Of a stretch of DNA of 64,000 bases, positions 8,290 through 17,280 are shown piece after piece. Each line of letters begins with the position of its first letter. Positions within the stretch are counted from its first letter, which is position 1. Made by a program: the position numbers and the translations under genes. The DNA is from Rhodococcus sp. AW25M09. GTDB lineage: Bacteria; Actinomycetota; Actinomycetes; Mycobacteriales; Mycobacteriaceae. The notes under the pieces are model-generated. The model was not told the origin of the DNA. It saw nothing but the letters and a program-made list of their open reading frames with translations, and searched no databases. Location of the stretch: the NCBI RefSeq assembly GCF_000333955.1, contig NZ_CAPS01000031.1:62001-126000 (forward strand), read 5' to 3'.

Positions 8290-8928
8290 ATGGTGGAGAC
8301 CCAGAACAGACTCGAGCGGCGCAAAGCGCGTACTCGAGGTGCGTTGATCGCCGCGGCGCAGGGCTTCATCGCCCGCGGCGAACTGAACGCGCCGATCGCG
8401 GAGATCACGCAGGCGGCCGACGTCGGGATGGGATCGTTCTACAACCACTTCACCAGCCGCGAGCAGCTGTTTCAGTCGGCGGTGGACGGTGCCCTGGAAT
8501 TGCTGGGTAGCTACCTCGATTCGCTGACCGACACCGACGCCGACCCTGCCGAAGCGTTCGCTCGATCGTTCCGTATCGCAGGCCGACTCTTTCGACAGCA
8601 ACCGGAGCTTAGCCGGGTACTGATCCACTCCGGACCCGAGCTGATCACCTCGCAGCACGGTCTGGGACCACGTGCGTTGAGGGACATCCACGCCGGGATC
8701 GAAGCAGGATACTTTCGCCCGCAGGACATCCAGCTGTCCCTGGCGATGGTGGCGGGCGCGCTGCTCGGCCTGGGTCAGCTGTTGCTCGAGCAGCCTGATC
8801 GCGACGACGTCGAGGCCGTCGACCAGATGGCGCACGGCGTCCTGCTCGCTCTCGGAATGCCGGAATCCGACGCGCAAGACCTGTGCACCCGGCCGCTACC
8901 GCCCAATAGTCAGCTCCCGACGTGGTGA
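8290..8928 (+). CDS. TetR-family regulator of the aromatic operon
   Basis: A 212-residue TetR protein. The helix-turn-helix is at residues 12-55 (ALIAAAQGFIARGELNAPIA, then ITQAADVGMGSFYNHFTSRE). I chose the ATG at 8290, preceded by GTAGGGA, over the in-frame GTG at 8182. The upstream start would lie inside the operator boxes and add 36 residues with no domain. It is divergent from the ring-cleavage operon and the three palindromes between them. I infer repression of that operon with an aromatic intermediate as inducer. The next gene converges on it after 28 bases. Confidence 0.87.
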   Translation: MVETQNRLERRKARTRGALIAAAQGFIARGELNAPIAEITQAADVGMGSFYNHFTSREQLFQSAVDGALELLGSYLDSLTDTDADPAEAFARSFRIAGRLFRQQPELSRVLIHSGPELITSQHGLGPRALRDIHAGIEAGYFRPQDIQLSLAMVAGALLGLGQLLLEQPDRDDVEAVDQMAHGVLLALGMPESDAQDLCTRPLPPNSQLPTW

Positions 8929-8935
8929 GAGGGAA

Positions 8936-8952
8936 CGGGTAGTCGATACCCG
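8936..8952. terminator. weak hairpin between convergent genes
   Basis: CGGGTA (8936-8941) and TACCCG (8947-8952) form a 6-base GC-rich stem with a 5-base loop between the convergent TetR and SDR genes. No T-run follows. It could be a weak bidirectional terminator, and chance is not excluded. Confidence 0.35.
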
Positions 8953-8956
8953 AAGT

Positions 8957-9790
8957 TCAGCGGGTGTGAGTGCTCTCGAGATCGCGGATGATCCGAGCGA
9001 CTGCCCGATCCTGGACGAGTCTGCGTTCCAGAATCGGATTGAGTATTCCGCGGAGCCAGAAATACGGTTGCCAGCTCGACGGGGCGATGGTGCGGGCTCG
9101 ACGCGTGCGGACCGCACGGACGAGTAGCTCCGCAGCGCGCTGAGAGGGCAGGCGCCGGCTGAGCGGCCACGGGAGAAATCCGCCGATCCTGTGGCCCATC
9201 GGGTCCTCGTCGAGGGTGTGTCGTGCCAAATCTGTATCCACCACGCCGAAGTACGCGAGACCGGCCGATGCACCGACGGCGGCGAGCTCGATTCGCAGAG
9301 CGCGGCCGAGCTGTTCCACGGCCGCCTTGCTCACCATGTATGCAGAACCACCCATGCCGGGAGTGAATGCGGCACAGGAGGACACCAGCAGGATGTGGCC
9401 GCCGCTCGCCACGATCTCGTCGGCCGCGGCCCGCACGATGTTGAGCACGCCACCGAAGTTCACCGCCATCACCGAGTCGAACACTCCACGGTCGATGGTT
9501 CGAATGGTGGCGGGCGGCGGCGTGATGCCGGCATTGGCGATCACGATGTCGAGACGGCCGAACGCGGTGACCGTCGCGGCGACGCAGCCCGCCATCGCGT
9601 CGGGATCGGTGACGTCCCCGGTGAGCAGGAGTGCTCGATCGGAACTGGTTGTCCCGGTCGGAAAGTCTCGATCCACCACCGCCACGCGGACTCCCGCGGA
9701 CATCAGTGCCGCCGCCGTCGCTGCTCCGATTCCACGTGCCCCACCCGTCACCAACGCGACTTTTCCGACGAGGTCGATGTGGCCGTTCAT
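8957..9790 (-). CDS. short-chain dehydrogenase/reductase
   Basis: A 277-residue classical SDR. It has TGGARGIG at residues 15-22, NAGI near 90, a serine in LLVSSCAAF near 140 and YMVSK near 155. Its ATG overlaps the stop of the Baeyer-Villiger-type monooxygenase gene (ATGA), so it is the last gene of the chain beginning at 13371. A likely role is to interconvert an alcohol and the ketone used by the monooxygenase, which is a common pairing, but no sequence feature fixes the substrate. The C-terminal 60 residues are longer than the minimal fold and rich in Arg. Confidence 0.84.
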   Translation of the reverse strand: MNGHIDLVGKVALVTGGARGIGAATAAALMSAGVRVAVVDRDFPTGTTSSDRALLLTGDVTDPDAMAGCVAATVTAFGRLDIVIANAGITPPPATIRTIDRGVFDSVMAVNFGGVLNIVRAAADEIVASGGHILLVSSCAAFTPGMGGSAYMVSKAAVEQLGRALRIELAAVGASAGLAYFGVVDTDLARHTLDEDPMGHRIGGFLPWPLSRRLPSQRAAELLVRAVRTRRARTIAPSSWQPYFWLRGILNPILERRLVQDRAVARIIRDLESTHTR

Positions 9791-11331
9791 GCAAAATCCT
9801 TCGTGGTCACGAGTGTCGGATCGGCAGTGGCCGAGGACTTGTCGAAAGCGGCACTACGACAGTGATAGTGGCCGAGCTCGATGGTGGACATCTTCCGGGT
9901 GAAGTTGCGCACCGAACCCGGCCAGTAGGTCACGTTTCGGCCCGACGGGCTCAGGTAGTAGCTGCTGCATCCGCCCGAGTTCCATACCGAACCCGCCAGC
10001 TGCTCATCGGTGTAGTCGGCAAACTCGGTCTGAGCCCGCTCGGTCACTTCGAGTGCAGCGATGGCCCCGGAGTCCATGGCGCGCAACGCCTCGAGGACGT
10101 AGTTCACCTGAGCCTCGATGGTGACCACCTGCGAGGTGTACACCACAGAATTGGGGCCGAGCAGCATGAAGAAGTTGGGGAAGCCGTGCACGGTGGTACC
10201 TCGGTACGACGACATCTCACCGTCGGGCCAGCCGTCCGCCAGAGACGTTCCGTCTCGACCGACGATGCGTCGGAATCCTGAGTGGCCTGCGACGGTGAAT
10301 CCCGTCCCCAGGACGATGTCGTCTACCTCGTGCACGGTGCCGTCGGTGGTGATGATCCCCTCCGGCACTATCCGCTCGATGCCGGTGGTCTCGACAGTGA
10401 CGTTCTCCCTGCACAGGGCGGGATAGAACTTGTTCGAGAAGGTCGGCCGCTTGCATCCGAACTCGTAACCGGGCGTCAGCTTCTCGCGAAGAACCGGATC
10501 CTTCACCTGACGGCGCAGGTGTGCGCGGCCCAACGCTGTGAGCGGTGCCAGCATCGAGCGATGCCGAATCAGGCCGGGAACCAACGCTTCCTGGAACAGA
10601 TCGAACATGCGGCGCATGGCCCGCTCGGCCGGCGGGAACTTTCGGAGAACGGACCTGCCGGATTCGGAGATCGGCCGGTCGGGGTGCGGAAGAATCCACG
10701 TCGGCGTGCGCTGGAACAGTGTCAGGTGCGCGACCTCGGGGGCCAGACGCGGAACGAACTGCACCGCCGACGCACCGGTGCCGATTACCGCGAGGCGTCG
10801 ACCCTTCACGGAGTGCTGATGGTCCCACTTGGCCGAGTGGAACACACTCCCCGAGAACGACTCCAGGCCTTGGATACTGGGAGTCGAGGGTTCACTGAAC
10901 GGTCCGAGGGCCCCGATGAGGATGCGCGCGGACCATGTTCCTGCGCTCGTCCGAACCATCCACCGGGCCTGTTCGTCGTTCCACGTCGCGTCCAGTACCT
11001 CGTGACCGAAGCGGATGCGATCCCGGATCTCGAACCGGTCCGTGCAGTCGTTGAGGTACGCCTCGATCTCGGGCTGGAGCGGGTACAGCCGCGTCCACTC
11101 CGGGTTGGGCGCGAACGAGAAAGAGTACAGCGCCGATGGGATATCGCATTGCGCACCAGGGTAGGTGTTCACGTGCCATGTTCCACCGACGGCGGTGTCG
11201 CGCTCGAAGATCAGAAAGTCGCCGCGGCCTTCCTGCTCGAGTCGGATCGCGGCACCGAGGCCGCCGAAGCCCGCACCGATGATCGCGACGTCGACGTGGG
11301 GCACAGCGGTATTGGAGTGTGTTGCAGTCAT
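9787..11331 (-). CDS. flavin-containing monooxygenase, Baeyer-Villiger type
   Basis: A 514-residue FAD/NADPH monooxygenase. The first Rossmann motif, GAGFGGLGAAIRLEQEG, is at residues 18-34. The Baeyer-Villiger fingerprint FxGxxxHxxxW is present as FSGSVFHSAKW near 165, and the NADPH motif GTGASAVQF follows near 190. Family members insert oxygen into ketones to give esters or lactones. It lies between an SDR and an iron-sulfur reductase gene. Since this class takes electrons directly from NADPH, the neighbouring reductase must serve another oxygenase. The ATG at 11331 was chosen because it puts the FAD motif about 18 residues in. The true substrate is unknown. Confidence 0.87.
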   Translation of the reverse strand: MTATHSNTAVPHVDVAIIGAGFGGLGAAIRLEQEGRGDFLIFERDTAVGGTWHVNTYPGAQCDIPSALYSFSFAPNPEWTRLYPLQPEIEAYLNDCTDRFEIRDRIRFGHEVLDATWNDEQARWMVRTSAGTWSARILIGALGPFSEPSTPSIQGLESFSGSVFHSAKWDHQHSVKGRRLAVIGTGASAVQFVPRLAPEVAHLTLFQRTPTWILPHPDRPISESGRSVLRKFPPAERAMRRMFDLFQEALVPGLIRHRSMLAPLTALGRAHLRRQVKDPVLREKLTPGYEFGCKRPTFSNKFYPALCRENVTVETTGIERIVPEGIITTDGTVHEVDDIVLGTGFTVAGHSGFRRIVGRDGTSLADGWPDGEMSSYRGTTVHGFPNFFMLLGPNSVVYTSQVVTIEAQVNYVLEALRAMDSGAIAALEVTERAQTEFADYTDEQLAGSVWNSGGCSSYYLSPSGRNVTYWPGSVRNFTRKMSTIELGHYHCRSAAFDKSSATADPTLVTTKDFA

Positions 11332-11347
11332 GGGTGTGGGACTCCTT

Positions 11348-12460
11348 CTACAGATCGAGGACGAGAACTTCGCCCTCGACGGCGCCGCGTGAGACACACA
11401 GGGTGAGCGAGTTCTCCCGTTCGGTCTCGGTCAGAACCCGGTCGCGGTGCTCCACGCGTCCACCGACGAACCCGACGACACAGGCTCCGCAGAAGCCTTG
11501 GCGACACGAGTACGGTTGATCCGGCCTGGACCGGCGCAGGGCATCGAGAGCAGTTTCCTGTGCACCGACCTCGACGGTGTCGCCGGAGCGATCGAGCTGC
11601 AACACGAACGGCATGCCGTCCACCACCGCTGCGGGCGTGAACAATTCGGTGTGGAACTCGCGAACCGCGGTGCTCCGTAGCGCCTCGTCGCGCAGTCTGC
11701 TCGACAGTGCTGCGGGTCCGCAGACGTACATCGCGGACGTCCCCATCCCGAGATCGACGATGTCTGCGGGAATCGGAAGACCGTCGGCATCGTCCGTCTT
11801 GACGACCACGTGACCATGCGAGGTCAGCGCCATCCGCTGCAGTGCGGCGACGAACGGAAGACTCGCACGAGAGCGACCGTGGTAGTACAGCGTCCACCGT
11901 GCCCCGTCCTGGACTGCACGTTCGATCATCGATCGGATAGGTGTGATGCCGATGCCGGCGGCGACGAAGAGGTAGTGCTCGGCCTCGGCCATCGGAAATG
12001 CGTTGCGCGGTCCGCGAACTCGCAGGACATCACCGCGGGTGAGGGTATGAATCTCGGTGGATGCACTCCCGCTGGGGATCTTGCGAACGCTGATGCGGTA
12101 GCGGCCGGCGGGACGTCCGGCCAGTGAGTACTGGCGCACCCTGCCCGATGGGGTGGTGATGTCGATGTGCGCACCGGGTAACCAGGTCGGCAGCGGCATG
12201 CCGTCTCTGCGGGACAACAACAGTGAGCGAACATCTTCGGCCTCGTCGATCGTGTCGTCGACGACGGCCTCGAATTCGTACCCGACGTTTCTTCGTGGCC
12301 GCGCCGGGGACAGAGCCGTCACGATCGATGAATCAGCGACGACCCTGGCGTAGACGCGGGACGCGGCACCGATGGCACGCAGGCCGATGCCGGGTGCCGT
12401 CACGGTGACCTCGCCCAGATGACTGTGCGCGGGAGCTGTCACCACAGCATCGTTGGTCAC
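11348..12460 (-). CDS. NAD(P)H:ferredoxin-type reductase with C-terminal 2Fe-2S domain
   Basis: A 370-residue three-domain oxidoreductase. The flavin-binding barrel has RQYSLAG near residue 128. The NAD-binding domain has VAAGIGITPIRSMI near 190 and YVCGPAAL near 255. A plant-type 2Fe-2S domain at the C-terminus has the CRQGFCGAC cluster loop and a later Cys in SLTLCVSR. This is the vanillate-demethylase or phthalate-dioxygenase reductase layout, which passes electrons from NAD(P)H to an oxygenase. The GTG start overlaps the upstream PF10118 gene as GTGA, suggesting the two work together. The first 70 residues have no recognised domain. Its electron acceptor is probably the PF10118 protein (inference). 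Confidence 0.87.
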   Translation of the reverse strand: MTNDAVVTAPAHSHLGEVTVTAPGIGLRAIGAASRVYARVVADSSIVTALSPARPRRNVGYEFEAVVDDTIDEAEDVRSLLLSRRDGMPLPTWLPGAHIDITTPSGRVRQYSLAGRPAGRYRISVRKIPSGSASTEIHTLTRGDVLRVRGPRNAFPMAEAEHYLFVAAGIGITPIRSMIERAVQDGARWTLYYHGRSRASLPFVAALQRMALTSHGHVVVKTDDADGLPIPADIVDLGMGTSAMYVCGPAALSSRLRDEALRSTAVREFHTELFTPAAVVDGMPFVLQLDRSGDTVEVGAQETALDALRRSRPDQPYSCRQGFCGACVVGFVGGRVEHRDRVLTETERENSLTLCVSRGAVEGEVLVLDL

Positions 12461-13371
12461 TGCTGGGCCGCCAGTGCCGCGGGGGAGGTGGCCAGGTACT
12501 GCACGGCCTTGTCGATGTCGCCCATGTTCGACGGGTGGAAGCCGGGTCGAATGTAGAGGGCGAGCTGCACGAACAGGAACGACAGGCCGGGAATGAGGTG
12601 CTTGCGCGACGCGCGAGCGAAGGCGAGGGGCCAGGGGGTACGCATCTTCCGCTTGCCGATCCGCGGAGTTGCGACCGAGTTCTTGTACAGGTAAGCCGCG
12701 GTGCTGAACCACAGCACGGCGAGGCCGGCGCTGGCGACGACCGCGGTTCGGGCGCGGCGGAATCCGCCACCGTCCACGTATTGGAATGCATCGAATGCGA
12801 CGTTGCGGTGCTCGAGTTCCTCGGCACCGTGCCAGCGCAGCAGATCCAACATCGTGGGGTCGACACCGATGCGATCGAATTCGGTGTTGTCCAACAACCA
12901 CTCACCCACGACCGCAGTGAAATGCTCTGCTGCAGCATAGATTCCGAGGCGCTCGTTCAGCCATGCCTTGCCGGCGCGGCCGGTGAGGCCGTGATCGCCG
13001 AACACCACCCCGACGGCGAAGCGAATCCGCTGCAGGATCGGCTCGATGTCGACTCCGTGGGCAACGAGGTAGTTGCGGAAGCTTTCGTGGGAGGACGCAT
13101 GGGTGGCTTCCTGTCCGACGAATCCGACGACCTCCTCGTAGAGTCTGCGGTCGTCGATGAAGGGTAGAGCGCGGGCGAACACGTCGGCCATCGCGCGTTC
13201 TCCCTCGGGAAGAACCAGGTGCATCACGTTCCAGAAGTGAGTGGCGTACCACTCGTGAGGGATGTACTGCAGCGGAACTCCGGACCAGTCGAATGTCACT
13301 GCCCGCGCCACGATCGCGTAGGACTCGTCCGTATAGCGCTCGTTCGAGTCGACCGCCTTGTTTCGTGACAT
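12457..13371 (-). CDS. PF10118-type putative metal-dependent protein
   Basis: A 304-residue protein of the COG3687/PF10118 family, annotated elsewhere as a predicted metal-dependent hydrolase. Carboxylate/His clusters are visible: GQEATHASSHESF near residues 87-99 and WHGAEELEHRNVAFDAFQY near 178-196, both in helical contexts. ExxH-type spacing in helices also fits a ferritin-like dimetal site, so an oxygenase role fed by the downstream 2Fe-2S reductase is as plausible as hydrolysis. GGAG lies 8 bases before the ATG. It is the first gene of the chain and divergent from a TetR gene. I cannot name the substrate. Confidence 0.78.
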   Translation of the reverse strand: MSRNKAVDSNERYTDESYAIVARAVTFDWSGVPLQYIPHEWYATHFWNVMHLVLPEGERAMADVFARALPFIDDRRLYEEVVGFVGQEATHASSHESFRNYLVAHGVDIEPILQRIRFAVGVVFGDHGLTGRAGKAWLNERLGIYAAAEHFTAVVGEWLLDNTEFDRIGVDPTMLDLLRWHGAEELEHRNVAFDAFQYVDGGGFRRARTAVVASAGLAVLWFSTAAYLYKNSVATPRIGKRKMRTPWPLAFARASRKHLIPGLSFLFVQLALYIRPGFHPSNMGDIDKAVQYLATSPAALAAQQ

Positions 13372-13414
13372 TCCGAACTCCGTTTCTCCGCGATGGTGAC
13401 GTCGATGCTACATA

Positions 13415-13431
13415 GCAACAGATAGTGTTGC
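13415..13431. promoter_or_regulatory. GCAACA-N5-TGTTGC operator
   Basis: A perfect 6-base inverted repeat (GCAACA, spacer GATAG, TGTTGC) lies between the divergent PF10118 and TetR genes. A further TGTTGCA follows at 13435-13441, giving a third half-site. It probably binds the TetR protein starting at 13475. Confidence 0.65.
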
Positions 13432-13474
13432 AATGTTGCATTTGGCTGGACTTCGACGACGATAGGATTGGACG

Positions 13475-14047
13475 ATGCATCCCGATGGTGACGACGGTCC
13501 GATCCTCGATGCCGCCTTGGAGCTGTTCGGCGAGGTGGGAATTCCTCGGACCACCATCGGTGACGTGGCCAAGCGCGCCAAGATCAATCGAGTGACCGTC
13601 TACCGGCGGATCGGATCGAAGGACGAACTGGTTCGGGCCGTCATGGCGCGTGAGTCCTCGCGATTGTTCGTTGCCGTGGCGGCAGCTGCGTCCCAGCAGA
13701 CCTCACGAGCCGATCGTGCGGCGCACGGATTCGCGACCACGATCGATTCGGTGCGCACCAACCCGGTGCTGCTCAAGATGTTCGATTCCGAGAGTGCATT
13801 GGTGCTCGAGCAGTTGACCACCAATGCATCCGCGTTGCTCGAGGCCGCGCTCGAGGCAGCGGCGCACATCGCGCGCGGCGAGTTGGAATCCGACACGTTC
13901 GCAGTCCCGGATGCCCCGGAACTTGTTGTGCGCGTCGTTCATTCGATCTTGCTGACGCCCTCGGCCGGTGCGCCCCTCGACTCCTACGAGGACCTGCTCG
14001 CATTCGCGCACCGCAACATCGTGCCGTTGCTCGTCAGTGCCGAGTAG
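13475..14047 (+). CDS. TetR-family transcriptional regulator
   Basis: A 190-residue TetR protein. The DNA-binding region at residues 9-50 reads ILDAALELFGEVGIPRTTIG, then VAKRAKINRVTVYRRIGSKD. The recognition helix has YRRIGSK in place of the commoner YYHFGSK. The ligand domain is Ala-rich and short. It is divergent from the PF10118/reductase/monooxygenase/SDR chain, with a clear inverted repeat between, so it is the likely local repressor. The inducer is unknown. It is convergent with the aldehyde dehydrogenase gene at 14114. Confidence 0.86.
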   Translation: MHPDGDDGPILDAALELFGEVGIPRTTIGDVAKRAKINRVTVYRRIGSKDELVRAVMARESSRLFVAVAAAASQQTSRADRAAHGFATTIDSVRTNPVLLKMFDSESALVLEQLTTNASALLEAALEAAAHIARGELESDTFAVPDAPELVVRVVHSILLTPSAGAPLDSYEDLLAFAHRNIVPLLVSAE

Positions 14048-14113
14048 CGACTCTCGGCGAGGTGGTGCGCCGACGCTATGGCACCGCGCAGCCCGTGCGA
14101 CGGAACTGATCGA

Positions 14114-15604
14114 TCAGCGGCGGTGCCGCATTCCGAGCAGTCGGTCTATCAGCGGCATGACCCAGCGTTTGCGGCGGAGCGTCACGAGCTCGAATCCCGG
14201 GATGTCGAACAATTTGGTGACGCGGCTGTGGGTGCGGCAGAACTCGGCGAATCCTTCGTCACCGTGCACCCGGCCGAATCCACTGGCCCCGACGCCGCCC
14301 ATCGGCACCGATCCCATCCCAGCGAATGCGATCACCGAGTTGACGGTGACCTGACCACACACCAGTTGCGCTGCAATGACATTGCCCTGTTCACGTGAGA
14401 ACACCGATGCGCCCAGGGCATAGCGATGGTCGTTGCTCAGCTCGATCGCCTCGTCGATGCTGTCGACCTCACGAACGGTGACGGTGGGACCGAAGGTTTC
14501 CTCGCGGACGGCCGAGCAGTTCTCCGGGGTGTCCACCAGGACAGTGGGGCCGACGAATCGCTCGCCGATCGAGGAGAGTCCGCCGATGAGTACTCGGCCA
14601 CCGGAGGCCTCGGCGTCGGCGAGGTGACGCCGAACGATGTCGATCTGGGCGGGCATCGTCATCGGTCCGTACGTGGCCGATGGGCTGGATCCGGGACGGA
14701 TCGCACGGGCGTGCCGCACGAGAGCTCCGGTGAATTCGGCTGCGACACTGCGATCGACGCACACCCGTTCGACGCCGACGCAGGTCTGCCCGCCGTTGGT
14801 GAATGCACCCCAGGCCACTGCCTCGGCTGCTGCTGCGATGTCGGCGTCCGCGGCGACGATCACCGGATCCTTGCCGCCACATTCCACCACCACCGGTGTG
14901 AGCGTCTCGGCGCACGCCGCTATGATTGCCGTGCCGGTTCTCGTGGAGCCGGTGAACGCGATCTTGTCCACACCCGCGCGGCACAGTGCAGCACCGGTCT
15001 CGCCGTATCCGGTCACCAGGGTCAGGATGCCCAGTGGCAGGGATGGATTGGCCTCGTGAAAGGCGCGAACATACCGCGCTGCCACGGCGGGTGTGTACTC
15101 GCTCGGCTTGAACACGACGCAGTTGCCTGCTGCCAGGGCCGAGCCGATCGCACTGTTGGGTGCATACAGCGGATAGTTCCACGGACCGATGACGCCGACG
15201 ACACCGAGTGCGACCGTGTGCACACGAGCGGAGTAGTTCGCCAGCAGTAAACCAGGATTGACGCGGCGCGAACGCATGAGCCGCGGTGCCTGACGTTCCG
15301 CCCACGCGATGTGTTCGAGGGTCAGTACGATCTCGAGCAGCGCATCGTCTGCCGGCTTGCCGTTCTCCCGGTGAATCAGGTCGATCAATTCGGCTCGGTT
15401 GCTCCAGATTTCGTGTCGCCAGGCGCGGAGGTGACGGGCGCGAGCGCGTGGCGGTACAGCCGACCACATTCGCTGCGCCCCTCGGGCGAGGTCGACTTTT
15501 CTTGCCACCGACTCTGCCGAGTCCACGGTGAACGAGCCGACGACACCGTCGTCGATGGGGGAAAGCGAATCGAAAGTAGCGCGCACCTGGACCTCGGTGG
15601 TCAC
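14114..15604 (-). CDS. aldehyde dehydrogenase
   Basis: A 496-residue NAD(P)-dependent aldehyde dehydrogenase. The cofactor region GVVGVIGPWNYPLYAPN is near residue 130. The general base Glu is in VVVECGGKDP near 230, and the catalytic Cys is in NGGQTCVGVERV near 265. The C-terminus has SGFGRVHGDEGF and a hydrophobic basic tail, similar to membrane-associated fatty-aldehyde dehydrogenases. The GTG start overlaps the acyl-CoA synthetase stop (GTGA). With that neighbour it would turn an aldehyde into an acid for CoA activation, an inferred route into the beta-oxidation genes next door. Confidence 0.88.
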   Translation of the reverse strand: MTTEVQVRATFDSLSPIDDGVVGSFTVDSAESVARKVDLARGAQRMWSAVPPRARARHLRAWRHEIWSNRAELIDLIHRENGKPADDALLEIVLTLEHIAWAERQAPRLMRSRRVNPGLLLANYSARVHTVALGVVGVIGPWNYPLYAPNSAIGSALAAGNCVVFKPSEYTPAVAARYVRAFHEANPSLPLGILTLVTGYGETGAALCRAGVDKIAFTGSTRTGTAIIAACAETLTPVVVECGGKDPVIVAADADIAAAAEAVAWGAFTNGGQTCVGVERVCVDRSVAAEFTGALVRHARAIRPGSSPSATYGPMTMPAQIDIVRRHLADAEASGGRVLIGGLSSIGERFVGPTVLVDTPENCSAVREETFGPTVTVREVDSIDEAIELSNDHRYALGASVFSREQGNVIAAQLVCGQVTVNSVIAFAGMGSVPMGGVGASGFGRVHGDEGFAEFCRTHSRVTKLFDIPGFELVTLRRKRWVMPLIDRLLGMRHRR

Positions 15605-17148
15605 AGGGACGCTCCGAGTGTGTTCTGTGCGACGTGCGCATCCCGCAGTTCGCGCTTGAGGATCTTGCCTGCTCCGCTCATGGGCAGGGCGGTGACGAAT
15701 TCGATGGTGCGTGGAGTCTTGTATCCGGCCACGAGAGTGCGGGTGTGCTCGCGGAGCTCGTCCACCATCGGTGGGAATCCCTCTGCCAGTACGACACAGG
15801 CGTGAACGCGTTCGCCCCACTCGCCGTCGGGAACCCCGATCACGGCGCAGGCCAATACCGCGGGATGCAGGCTGAGCGCACACTCCACCTCGGCGCTGTA
15901 GACGTTCTCACCGCCGGTGATGATCATGTCCTTGAGACGATCGACCACGAACAGGAATCCGTCGGCGTCGAGGTAACCGACATCGCCGGTGTGCATCCAG
16001 CCGTCGCGAACGGCAGCGGCCGTCTCCTCCGGCTTGTTCCAATATCCCAGCATCACATGTCCACCGCGGACGCAGATCTCGCCGACCGATCCGGTGGTCA
16101 ACTGCTTGCCGTCGGGCCCGACGATCCGGATCTCCGAGTGCGGGGCTGCGCGACCGGCCGAGCCGATGCGTTCCCCCACATGGTGTTCCGGCCAGAGCAG
16201 GGACGCGACCGGTGCCAGCTCGGTCATGCCGTAGGCCTGGGTGAGGCGGGCCTGCGGAAGCCGTGCGAGGGTGCGCTCGAGAACGCCGGCGGAAATGGGG
16301 GATCCTCCGTACAGCACGCGGCTGAGCGAGGAGGTGTCGAATTCGCTCAACGTGGGATGGTCGACGAGAAGTTGAATCATCGTGGGCACCAGCAGTACAT
16401 CGGTGACGGCATGTGCAGCGATCGCGCCGAGGACGGCTGTCGGCTCGAAGAACGGAACCATGACGTGGGTGCCGCCGAGCATGACCTGCCCCACCCATGC
16501 GGCCAGATCGGCGAGGTGGAACATCGGTGCGGCATGGAGCAGGACGGATGCGTCGTCGAGCAGCTGTCCCGTTGCCACTGTTCCCAGGCCCGAGGTGACC
16601 AGGTTCGCGTGCGAGAGCATGACACCCTTGGGGAAACCGGTGGTTCCGCCGGTGTAGAACAGGCCGGCCAGTGCATCGCCGCTGCGTCGCGCGTCGGGAA
16701 TGGGATCGTGGGAAGAGATCAGGTCCTCGTACGAGACCATGCCCTCGGGGGTGGTGCCGTCTCCGCAGTAGACGATGGTCTGCAGGCCGGCGCATGCCGG
16801 GCGCAGTGCCGGGACCATGGCACCGAAGGTGTCGTCGACCAGCAGAACCTTGGTGTCGGAGTCGTTGAGCGCGTAGGCGACTTCGACGGGCGACCATCGG
16901 ATGTTGACCGGATTGAGCACAGCATCGGCCCACGGCACCGCCAGCAGGTACTCGGAGTACCGGTCGCTGTTGAATGCCAGCATCGCCACTCGGTCACCGG
17001 CGTCGACCCCGATGGATCGCAGGCCGGCGGCCAACCGCGCAACTCTGTCGATCTGCTCGGTGAAGGTGCGAACGCGGTCGCCGAATATCGTTGCGGCCCG
17101 GTCGGGAGTGGTTGCTGCAGAGCGGTGCAGGCCTTGAGTGAGATACAT
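15601..17148 (-). CDS. acyl-CoA synthetase (AMP-forming)
   Basis: A 515-residue ANL-superfamily ligase. The P-loop-like motif LFYTGGTTGFPKGVMLSHAN is near residue 165, YGMTELAP near 300, and the hinge and core motifs DGWMHTGDVGYLDADGFLFV near 385. The C-terminal lysine is in GAGKILKRELR near 500. The enzyme activates a carboxylic acid with ATP and CoA. AAGGGA precedes the ATG by 8 bases. Its promoter carries the TATTGGC palindrome also found before the acyl-CoA dehydrogenase gene, so it is probably co-regulated with that operon. Chain-length preference cannot be read. Confidence 0.9.
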   Translation of the reverse strand: MYLTQGLHRSAATTPDRAATIFGDRVRTFTEQIDRVARLAAGLRSIGVDAGDRVAMLAFNSDRYSEYLLAVPWADAVLNPVNIRWSPVEVAYALNDSDTKVLLVDDTFGAMVPALRPACAGLQTIVYCGDGTTPEGMVSYEDLISSHDPIPDARRSGDALAGLFYTGGTTGFPKGVMLSHANLVTSGLGTVATGQLLDDASVLLHAAPMFHLADLAAWVGQVMLGGTHVMVPFFEPTAVLGAIAAHAVTDVLLVPTMIQLLVDHPTLSEFDTSSLSRVLYGGSPISAGVLERTLARLPQARLTQAYGMTELAPVASLLWPEHHVGERIGSAGRAAPHSEIRIVGPDGKQLTTGSVGEICVRGGHVMLGYWNKPEETAAAVRDGWMHTGDVGYLDADGFLFVVDRLKDMIITGGENVYSAEVECALSLHPAVLACAVIGVPDGEWGERVHACVVLAEGFPPMVDELREHTRTLVAGYKTPRTIEFVTALPMSGAGKILKRELRDAHVAQNTLGASL

Positions 17149-17210
17149 GACGTGTCCCTTGTGAGAGAGGGGGCGCGGATGCCCGAGTGGATACGGTCAC
17201 GGTTCCACCT

Positions 17211-17229
17211 TATTGGCACAGTGTCAATA
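17211..17229. promoter_or_regulatory. TATTGGC-type operator, copy 1
   Basis: TATTGGCACAGTGTCAATA lies 63 bases before the acyl-CoA synthetase start. The arms TATTGGC and GTCAATA pair at 6 of 7 positions. The same 19-base design recurs at 22583-22601 before the acyl-CoA dehydrogenase gene. It is probably the site of the TetR protein encoded at 17281-17910. Confidence 0.72.
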
Positions 17230-17280
17230 GTGCGGCCGTGGATCTACCGTGTCGTTCGGTCAGCGAAAAAGGTTGTTGGG

